7,784 nucleotides of DNA. It comes from JAEUMW01 sp039807745 (GTDB lineage: Bacteria; Pseudomonadota; Gammaproteobacteria; Burkholderiales; JAEUMW01). The stretch is from contig JBDHRV010000157.1 in assembly GCA_039807745.1 (NCBI GenBank), positions 1 to 7,784 on the forward strand. The letters are read 5' to 3'. A program made the translations under genes and the position numbers. The notes under the pieces are model-generated. The model made no database searches, was not told the DNA's origin, and was given only the letters and a program-made list of their open reading frames with translations. Below are positions 1 through 6,797 of the stretch, one piece after another; the stretch's first letter is position 1; every line of letters starts with the position of its first letter.

Positions 1-3
1 GGC

Positions 4-3000
4 ATGAGCAGCTTCCCCTTCGACGAGAAACACCTCTCGCAGATCCCGGCGCTGCAACTGCTGGTCAATCTCGGCTTCCGCTATCTCACGTCGGAGCAGG
101 CGCTCGCGATGCGCGGCGGGCGGCTGTCGAACGTGCTGCTGGAGGAGGTGCTGCGGGAGAGCCTCAAGCGCATCAACCGCATCCAGCACAAGGGCGGTTC
201 CTACCTCTTCAGCGAGGAGAACATCCAGAGCGCCATTCAGCGGCTCAAGAACGTGAAGTACGACGGCCTGCTGAAAACCAACGAGGCGGTCTACGACCTG
301 CTGACCCTGGGTGTGGCGCAGGAGCAGTCGGTGGAGGGCGACCTGCGCAGCTTCACACTCAACTACATCGACTGGCGCCACCCGGAGAACAACGTCTACC
401 ACGTCAGCGCCGAGTTCTCCGTCGACCGCACCCGCAGTCACGAGACGGCGCGGCCGGACGTCGTGCTGTTCGTGAACGGCATCCCCTTCGCGGTGATCGA
501 GTGCAAGTCGCCCAAGACCGAAGTGGCTCAGGCGGTTTCGCAGATGATCCGAAACCAGCGCGACGAGTACATCCCGGCGTTGTTCACCTATGTGCAGCTG
601 GTCATCGGCACCAACAAGAACCAGTGCAAGTACGCCACCGTTGGCACGGCGGCCAAGTACTGGGCCGTCTGGCGCGAGGAGCACGCGGAAAAGGACGAGA
701 ACGTTGCGGCCCTGCGCGCGGTGCTGGATCGACCGCTGCCTCAGGAGGCCAAGGCCGGGCTCTACGAGCTGCTGGCCGAGGCAATGGGAGTAAATGCGGG
801 CATGCGCGAACCGGAAGGCGAATACCTCGTGCGCCGCGCGCTGACCGAGCAGGACCGCACCGTCTACGCGCTGTGCCGACCGCAACGCCTGCTGCGCATG
901 GCGCTGCAATTCACGGTGTTCGACGGCGGGCGGCGCAAGATCGCCCGCTACCAGCAATTCTTCGCCGTCGAGCGCATCGTCGAGCGGGTGAAGCGGCGGG
1001 ACGAAGCCGGGCGCCGGGCCGGCGGCATCGTCTGGCACACCCAGGGCTCCGGCAAGTCGCTGACCATGGTGATGCTGGCCAAGGCGCTGGTGCTGGAGCT
1101 GGACATTCGCACCCCGCGCATCGTGCTGGTCACCGACCGGGTGGACCTCGATAAGCAGCTCGGCAACACTTTCGCCGCTTGCGGCCTGACACCGGATCGC
1201 GCCGAGTCCGGCCGCCATCTGGTGGAACTGGTGGCCGAGCACAAGGCGCACATCGTCACCACGCTGATCCACAAGTTCGACAAGGCGCTGGCGACGCGCC
1301 GCTTCCGGGACGACTCGACAGAAGTCTTCGTGCTGGTGGACGAGACCCAGCGCACCCAGCTCGGCATGTTCGCCGCGCGCATGCGGCAGATGTTCCCCAA
1401 TGCCTGCTACATCGGCTTCACCGGCACGCCCCTGCTCAAGCGCGAGAAGAGCGACGTGGCCAGGTTCGGCGGCATCATCCACACCTACGCCATCAATCAG
1501 GCGGTGGCGGACGGCGCCATCGTGCCCCTGCTCTACGAAGGGCGCATGGTGGAGATCGAACAGAACCAGGCGGCCATCGACGTCTGGTTCGAGCGCCATA
1601 CTCAGAGTCTGACGCCGGCGCAGAAGGCCGATCTGAAGAAGAAGTATGCCCGGGCGGAAATGCTCAACAAGGCTGATCAGGTCATCTTCATGCGCGCCTT
1701 CGACGTAGCCGAGCATTTCCGCGAGAACTGGCAGGGTACCGGTTTCAAGGCACAACTGGTCGCAGCGTCAAAGGCGGCGGCGCTGAAGTACAAGAAGTTC
1801 CTGGATGACATCGGCCACGTCAGCAGCGAAGTCATCATTTCGGCCCCCGACGAACGCGAAGGTTTCGACGATGTGGAGGACGACGAGTCCAGCGACGAGG
1901 TCGTCGCCTTCTGGCAGCGGATGATGAAACGCTACGGCGATGCCGAGGCCTACGAGACGCACATCGCCAACGCCTTCAAACACGGCGACGACCCGGAGAT
2001 CCTCATCGTCGTCAGCAAGCTGCTGACCGGCTTCGATGCGCCGCGCAACACTGTCATCTATCTCGCTCGCAAGCTGAAGGAGCACACGCTGCTGCAGGCC
2101 ATCGCGCGCGTCAATCGCATCTATGACGACGAAGGCGCACGCTCGAAGGAGTTCGGCTACGTCATCGACTACGCCGGCATCCTGGGTGAGCTTGATCAGG
2201 CGCTGACGACTTACAGCGCCCTGGAGGGCTTCGACGAGGGTGATCTCACCGGTGCGCTGGCGAGCATCTACGATGAAGTGCGCCAACTGCCGCAGCGGCA
2301 CGCCGAGCTGTGGGACGTGTTCAAGACCGTCGCCAACCGCCAGGACGAGGAAGCCTTCGAGCAACTGCTGGCTGACGAGAAAATCCGCGAGAACTTCTAC
2401 GACCAGTTGTCGGCCTACGCCAGGACGCTGGCCATCGCCATGTCGTCGGAAGCGTTTATCACCGGCACACCGGAGACTCGCCTCAAGGGCTACAAGGCTG
2501 ACCTCAAGCGCTTCACGAATCTGAAGGCGGCGGTAAAGCTGCGCTATGCCGAATCCATTGACTACCGGGACTATGAGCCGAAGATCCAGAAGCTGCTGGA
2601 CACCCACATCTCGGCCAACGAGGTGCTGAAGCTCAACGAGCCGGTAAACATCTTCGACGATGCGGCCTTCCAGCAGGTGGTGGAGGAGCAGGGCCAGGGC
2701 AAGCCGACCGCCGCCAAGGCGGACATGATCGCCCACGCCACCAAGCGTGCCATCACCGAGCATCTCGACGAAGACCCGGCGTTCTACGAGAAATTTTCCA
2801 AACTGATCCAGCAGGCTATCGACGATTACCGGGCGCGACGCATCTCCGATCTGGAGTACCTGAGGCGAGCCCGCGAAATCAGAGATGCCGTCGCCAGCCG
2901 CAAGACCGACGATGTGCCGGCTGTCCTGCGCGACAACGACCACGCGATCGCCTGCTTCGGCATCCTGGAGCCCTATTTCGGCCGGCACGTCGCGGACTCA

Positions 3001-3237
3001 GCCGAGGCGAAGGCCATCGCCGCCGACGCGGCGACCAGCATCTGGGCGATCGTCGAACGTAACCGCGTTGTCGGCTTCTGGGAGAACCTGGACGCCCAGC
3101 GCCGGACGATGAACGATATGGACGATTACCTCTACGACGTGATTCGCGGCGAACGCGGCATTGCGCTGGCCACCGAGGAGATGGACGAGATCATCAACCG
3201 CTCGATGCAGTTGGCGAGACACCGGATGCCGGCGTGA
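4..3237 (+). CDS. hsdR: Type I restriction enzyme R subunit (HsdR), ATP-dependent motor and nuclease
   Basis: Motor and nuclease subunit of a type I restriction-modification complex; in this family it joins HsdM and HsdS, pumps DNA using ATP and cuts unmodified DNA at a distance. The 1077 residues give a full domain set. The N-terminal PD-(D/E)xK nuclease has D152, then E166-C-K168, with a QxxxY motif (Q185, Y189). The SF2 helicase part has Walker A WHTQGSGKS (344-352), VTDRVDLDKQL (376-386), motif II DETQ (446-449), FTGTP (472-476), LLTGFDAP (673-680) and QAIARVNR (698-705). The C-terminal helical region (about 1000-1046) resembles the HsdM-contacting domain of EcoEI-type R subunits. No frameshift is seen. 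Motif II has Gln where His is usual. The start at 4 is provisional, because only three bases precede it and no ribosome binding site can be judged. hsdM and hsdS are not in the window. The stop overlaps the next gene. Confidence 0.95.
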   Translation: MSSFPFDEKHLSQIPALQLLVNLGFRYLTSEQALAMRGGRLSNVLLEEVLRESLKRINRIQHKGGSYLFSEENIQSAIQRLKNVKYDGLLKTNEAVYDLLTLGVAQEQSVEGDLRSFTLNYIDWRHPENNVYHVSAEFSVDRTRSHETARPDVVLFVNGIPFAVIECKSPKTEVAQAVSQMIRNQRDEYIPALFTYVQLVIGTNKNQCKYATVGTAAKYWAVWREEHAEKDENVAALRAVLDRPLPQEAKAGLYELLAEAMGVNAGMREPEGEYLVRRALTEQDRTVYALCRPQRLLRMALQFTVFDGGRRKIARYQQFFAVERIVERVKRRDEAGRRAGGIVWHTQGSGKSLTMVMLAKALVLELDIRTPRIVLVTDRVDLDKQLGNTFAACGLTPDRAESGRHLVELVAEHKAHIVTTLIHKFDKALATRRFRDDSTEVFVLVDETQRTQLGMFAARMRQMFPNACYIGFTGTPLLKREKSDVARFGGIIHTYAINQAVADGAIVPLLYEGRMVEIEQNQAAIDVWFERHTQSLTPAQKADLKKKYARAEMLNKADQVIFMRAFDVAEHFRENWQGTGFKAQLVAASKAAALKYKKFLDDIGHVSSEVIISAPDEREGFDDVEDDESSDEVVAFWQRMMKRYGDAEAYETHIANAFKHGDDPEILIVVSKLLTGFDAPRNTVIYLARKLKEHTLLQAIARVNRIYDDEGARSKEFGYVIDYAGILGELDQALTTYSALEGFDEGDLTGALASIYDEVRQLPQRHAELWDVFKTVANRQDEEAFEQLLADEKIRENFYDQLSAYARTLAIAMSSEAFITGTPETRLKGYKADLKRFTNLKAAVKLRYAESIDYRDYEPKIQKLLDTHISANEVLKLNEPVNIFDDAAFQQVVEEQGQGKPTAAKADMIAHATKRAITEHLDEDPAFYEKFSKLIQQAIDDYRARRISDLEYLRRAREIRDAVASRKTDDVPAVLRDNDHAIACFGILEPYFGRHVADSAEAKAIAADAATSIWAIVERNRVVGFWENLDAQRRTMNDMDDYLYDVIRGERGIALATEEMDEIINRSMQLARHRMPA

Positions 3238-3944
3238 GAGTAATGACATACGAGCTTGCCTACGGACCGGAGACGATCCGCTATCAGGTTCAGTGGGTAT
3301 CGACCCGCCGTACCTTGAGTATCGAGGTACATCCGGATCAGCGCGTGATCGTGCGGGCGCCGGTCGGCTGCGCCGAGGAAATCATCTCTGCACGGGTGAA
3401 GAAGCGTGGCGCATGGATCAGCCGGCAGATCGCCGACTTCCAGCGCTACAGTCCGCGCACGCCGCAGCGCCGGTACGTGAGTGGCGAAACACACCTCTAC
3501 CTGGGCCGGCAGTACCGCTTGAAGGTTGTCACGGGCGAATCGGCGTCGGTCAGGATGAATCGCGGCCAGCTAGTCGTCACCCTGCGGGAAAAGGCCGATC
3601 CAGATCGCGTGCGGACGATGCTGCATCGCTGGTATCTCGATCGCGCCAGGCGAGTCTTCGGGGAGGTACTGGATCAATGCCTGCTCCGATTCAAAGGCCA
3701 TCGACGGCCACACCTGATCGTCCGGGCAATGAAGTCACGGTGGGGGAGTTTGTCGCCGACCGGGAGCATGACCCTCAACGCTGATCTGGTTCGGGCACCT
3801 CGTGTCTGCGTCGAGTATGTAGTCGTCCATGAATTGTGCCACCTGCAGCGCAGCGATCACAGCGCGGAGTTCTACAAGCTATTGGATCGGGCAATGCCCG
3901 ATTGGCAGGGACGGAAGCGGCAACTGGAGGCAGCCCTGCTGTAG
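3234..3944 (+). CDS. YgjP-like (DUF45) zinc metallopeptidase linked to HsdR
   Basis: Predicted cytoplasmic zinc-dependent metallopeptidase of the YgjP/DUF45 (SprT/M48-like) group, 236 residues, a normal length for the family. The N-terminal beta-rich part has the family pattern RRTLSIEVHPDQRVIVRAP (25-43). The C-terminal catalytic part has MKSRWGSLSPTG (166-177), then VVHELCHL with zinc ligands H199 and H203 and catalytic E200, and a third ligand H209 in the following HSAEF. No signal peptide or membrane segment is visible. The GTG start at 3234 overlaps the hsdR stop as GTGA, implying translational coupling. An ATG at 3243, preceded by GAGAG, is an equally possible start and would remove three residues. 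Genes of this family are often found beside hsdR, but their substrate and role there are not established to my knowledge. Maturation, turnover or control of the restriction complex is only inference from position. Confidence 0.92.
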   Translation: MRVMTYELAYGPETIRYQVQWVSTRRTLSIEVHPDQRVIVRAPVGCAEEIISARVKKRGAWISRQIADFQRYSPRTPQRRYVSGETHLYLGRQYRLKVVTGESASVRMNRGQLVVTLREKADPDRVRTMLHRWYLDRARRVFGEVLDQCLLRFKGHRRPHLIVRAMKSRWGSLSPTGSMTLNADLVRAPRVCVEYVVVHELCHLQRSDHSAEFYKLLDRAMPDWQGRKRQLEAALL

Positions 3945-4004
3945 CTGTTGACGGAAAGGAGGCCCGGCGGGCTATCGGAACAACACCTTGCGCAGCCACA
4001 CACG

Positions 4005-6797
4005 TCATGCGGCCGAGGCGGCGACCAGGCCACCCCCTTGGCCCGCTTGACTGTCTGCTCGGGGCCCCTCTTGCTCCCGCCTTTCGCCTCCCGCCTCCCG
4101 CCTCCCCCCTCCCGTTACTTTCTGCTTCCAGTACTCCGGAATATCGTCCCGGTAGCGCCGCTGCACGAGGTTCGCGACCAGCCCGGTCCAGCCGGTCTGG
4201 TGCATGGCGCCGAGCCCGAGACCGTTCTCGGCGTGGAAATACTCGTTGAAGAGCAGCAGGTCGCGCCACGCCGGGTCGTTCTGGAACGGGCTCGCCGCCG
4301 GCAGTGCGGGCACGCGCCCGTCCGGTCCGCGGCGGAAGATGTTCACGAGGCGATCGGAGATGAGCTTGGCGATCTCGTTCAGCGTCACCGCGCGACCACC
4401 GAGGCACGGCGCGGCAACCTTGAAATCGTCGCCGAGGAAGCGGTGGAATTTCTCGATGGCCTGCACCAGCGTGTAGTTGGTCGGCATCCAGATCGGGCCG
4501 CGCCAGTTCGAGTTGCCGCCGAAGAGCCCGCTGTTGGACTCGCCGGGCACGTACTCGATGAGCGCCTGACCGATGCCGTGCACGTGACCGAGATCCTGCC
4601 GCTCGGCGTGACAGCGCGACACGCTGCGCACGCCGTACTCGGAGAGGAACTCGTGTTCGCTCAGCACGTGCTGCAGGATGCGCTGCAACTTGTCCGCGTC
4701 CACCAGCGCGAGGAGGTGCTCGCCGCGCGCGTTGGTCTTGGTCGGACATTCGCTCACGTACACGCCGTCGAAGAGCCCGTAGCGGTGCGCGTCCATCACG
4801 GCGCGAAAGCGCGGCGCTGCGGCGAGCAGCCGCTCGTCGACGATCTCGGCGGCGAAGAGCGGAATCAATCCCACGCACGAGAACACGTCGATGCGCTGGG
4901 CGCTGCCGTCGGGGCCGACCACGACGTCCTTGAAGAACCCGTCGTTCTCGTCCCACAGCGAGACGCCCACGCCGCTGCCGCCGGCGATGGTGTTGGCGAT
5001 GCCGAGGAACTGCGTGTAGCACTGGATCGCGACGTCCTCGTAGTCGCTGTCGGCGGCGGCGAGCTCCAGACACATCACCGTCATGTTGAGCGCGAACATC
5101 GCCATCCAGCCGGTGGCGTCCGCCTGCTTCAGGCTGTATCCCGGCGGCAGCGGCTGCGAGCGGTCGTAAACGGAGATGTTGTCGAGACCAAGGAATCCGC
5201 CTTCGAACACGTTGGCGCCGTCGGCATCCTTGCGGTTCAACCACCACGTGTAGTTCATGAGCAGCTTGTGGGTCACGCGCTGCAGGAAGCCGATGTCGGG
5301 CGCGCCGCGCTGCACGCGCTCGGCGCGGAACGTCTTCAGCGCAGCCATCGCGAGCACCGGCGGATTGACGTCGCCGAACGCCCACTCGTAGGCGGGAATC
5401 TGCCCGTTCGGGTGCAGGAAGTTCTCCTTGAGCAGGAGCTCGATCTGATCCTTCGCGAAATCGATGTCGACGAGCGCTAGCGCCGCGCAGTGGTACGCGA
5501 GGTCCCACGCCGCGAACCACGGATACTCCCATGTGTCTGGCATCGAGATCACGTGCGCCGCCTTCATGTGCCGCCAGCTGCGGTTGCGGCCGTAACGGTG
5601 TCCGTCGGGAGGCGGCAGCCTGTCGCCGTCGAGCCAGCGCGCGACGTCGTAATGGAAGAACTGCTTGCTCCAGATCATGCCGGCCAGCGCCTGGCGCAGG
5701 ATGCTGTAGTCCTGCGGATCGGCTTCGGGCAGCAGCTCTTCGTAGAACACGGAGGCTTCCGCTTCGGCCCGCGCGAAGATCACCTCGCGCTTGTCGAACG
5801 GCGCGGCGAGCGCACCCTTGGACAAGGTGAGACCGATGGTCACCGCATGGCCCGGCTCCGCCGTGAGTTGGTGCCATGCGGCGAACTTCGTGCCCTTAAG
5901 ACCGGGGTTCACGGCGCCGGACTCGCCGTGCACGACGCGCCGGTGAAACGCGTCCTTCACGAACGGCGATGCGCTCGGCACGCCCCACAGGCGCTCGGCG
6001 TTGCTCTCGTTCTCCGTGTAGAGCGGTGTCGCGGCGTGACGGCCGTACAGGAAATGGGTGCCGAGCGCCGGATGCTCGGCCTGCACCGCCCATTGCGCGC
6101 CCTTCGGTGCGCTCGCCGCGGCGAGCACGGGCTTGTCGGCCGGATCGCCCCAGGACCATGTGTTACGGAACCAGAGCGTCGGCAGCACGTGCAGGGTGGC
6201 GGTGGCGGGACCGCGGTTGGTTGCGATGATGCGGATGTGAATCACTTCCGGACCTGCTTTCGCGTAACGCACCTCGACGTCCCAATAGCGACCTTCGTCG
6301 AAGACACCGGTGTCGAGCAGCGTGAATGGCGGATCGCTGCGCGAGCGCCGCGCGTTCTCCTCGATGAGTCGTGCATAGGGATACTCGGCCTGCGGATACT
6401 TGTAGAGATAGCGCAGGTAGCCGTGCGACGGCGTCGCGTCGAGGTAGAAGTAGTACTCCTTCACGTCCTCGCCGTGGTTGCCCTGGTTGCCGGTGAGTCC
6501 GAAGGCGCGCTCTTTCAGGATCGGATCGCGGCCGTTCCACAGCGCGAGCGCGAAGCACAGAAGCTGACCTTCGTCGCAGATGCCGCCCATGCCGTCTTCG
6601 TTCCAGCGGTAGGCACGGGACCGGGCCTGGTCGTGGTCGAAGTGCTCCCAGGCATTGCCGTGCGGGCTGTAGTCCTCGCGCACCGTGCCCCACGCGCGCT
6701 CGGCCAGATACGGCCCCCACCGCCGCCAGTCCTCGCGACCGGCGCGCTGCGACTCGAGTCGGCTACGTTCGGCATTCAGCGTCGATGCAGTCTTCAT
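4005..6797 (-). CDS. GH63/MGH1-like glycoside hydrolase (putative alpha-glucosidase)
   Basis: Large bacterial protein of the GH63-related, MGH1-like (alpha/alpha)6-barrel group, often annotated as 'glucosidase'; 930 residues from this start. The N-terminal part (about 24-120) carries the family pattern WGPYLAERAWGTVREDYS and GNAWEHFDHDQARSRAYRW, followed by a beta-sandwich-like region. The catalytic barrel includes PWFAAWDLAYH, whose D432 is the likely general acid, NWRGPIWMPTNY (764-775), and NEYFHAENG followed by HQTGWTGL, whose E852 is the likely base. Both catalytic assignments are inferred from GH63 motif positions. The ATG start at 6797 is favoured by a GGGAG site five bases upstream and by its ATGA overlap with the preceding gene; the open frame continues upstream to about 7715, but that part only shadows the debranching enzyme. 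No signal peptide is seen. Substrate could be an alpha-glucoside, glucan oligosaccharide or a glucosylated compatible solute. Residues 895-930 are a low-complexity repeat-derived tail, probably not part of the ancestral protein. Confidence 0.87.
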   Translation of the reverse strand: MKTASTLNAERSRLESQRAGREDWRRWGPYLAERAWGTVREDYSPHGNAWEHFDHDQARSRAYRWNEDGMGGICDEGQLLCFALALWNGRDPILKERAFGLTGNQGNHGEDVKEYYFYLDATPSHGYLRYLYKYPQAEYPYARLIEENARRSRSDPPFTLLDTGVFDEGRYWDVEVRYAKAGPEVIHIRIIATNRGPATATLHVLPTLWFRNTWSWGDPADKPVLAAASAPKGAQWAVQAEHPALGTHFLYGRHAATPLYTENESNAERLWGVPSASPFVKDAFHRRVVHGESGAVNPGLKGTKFAAWHQLTAEPGHAVTIGLTLSKGALAAPFDKREVIFARAEAEASVFYEELLPEADPQDYSILRQALAGMIWSKQFFHYDVARWLDGDRLPPPDGHRYGRNRSWRHMKAAHVISMPDTWEYPWFAAWDLAYHCAALALVDIDFAKDQIELLLKENFLHPNGQIPAYEWAFGDVNPPVLAMAALKTFRAERVQRGAPDIGFLQRVTHKLLMNYTWWLNRKDADGANVFEGGFLGLDNISVYDRSQPLPPGYSLKQADATGWMAMFALNMTVMCLELAAADSDYEDVAIQCYTQFLGIANTIAGGSGVGVSLWDENDGFFKDVVVGPDGSAQRIDVFSCVGLIPLFAAEIVDERLLAAAPRFRAVMDAHRYGLFDGVYVSECPTKTNARGEHLLALVDADKLQRILQHVLSEHEFLSEYGVRSVSRCHAERQDLGHVHGIGQALIEYVPGESNSGLFGGNSNWRGPIWMPTNYTLVQAIEKFHRFLGDDFKVAAPCLGGRAVTLNEIAKLISDRLVNIFRRGPDGRVPALPAASPFQNDPAWRDLLLFNEYFHAENGLGLGAMHQTGWTGLVANLVQRRYRDDIPEYWKQKVTGGGRREAGGERREQEGPRADSQAGQGGGLVAASAA
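4071..4112. repeat. Heptanucleotide tandem repeat (consensus cgcctcc)
   Basis: Read on the + strand in steps of seven bases this is ttgctcc, cgccttt, three exact copies of cgcctcc (4085-4105), then cccctcc. The outer units are degenerate and the three central ones are perfect. It sits in the last 120 bases of the GH63-like reading frame, where it encodes a Gly/Arg/Glu-rich tail. Because the unit is not a multiple of three, gain or loss of a copy would shift the frame of the tail. Similar G-rich heptamer repeats occur between genes in many bacteria, so an intergenic origin is likely. Confidence 0.8.
4090..4113 (-). other. Potential G-quadruplex motif
   Basis: On the - strand this segment has four runs of at least three G: GGG, then A, GGGGGG, then AGGC, GGG, then AGGC, GGG. 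It fits the simple rule of four G3+ runs with loops of 1-7 bases. It would be in the sense strand, and so in the mRNA, near the 3' end of the GH63-like gene. It is a by-product of the heptamer repeat; any effect on transcript end or stability is inference. Confidence 0.55.

Noticed and set aside
1768..2988. - strand open frame of 406 codons inside hsdR
   Set aside because: Fully antisense to the helicase and C-terminal parts of HsdR, which carry conserved motifs; the product shows no domain.
3735..3758. Leu173 in the RWGSLS motif of the metallopeptidase, where many relatives have Cys
   Set aside because: The residue is not a zinc ligand or the catalytic Glu, and members near hsdR seem to vary here, so it does not suggest loss of function.
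3961..3973. Hairpin gcccggcgggc as a terminator between the convergent genes
   Set aside because: The stem is only four or five base pairs with a loop of one to three bases, and no T-run follows on either strand.
3948..5480. Long + strand open frame (510 codons) opposite the GH63-like gene
   Set aside because: It is antisense to a gene with clear family motifs, its translation shows no recognisable domain, and such frames are common opposite GC-rich genes.
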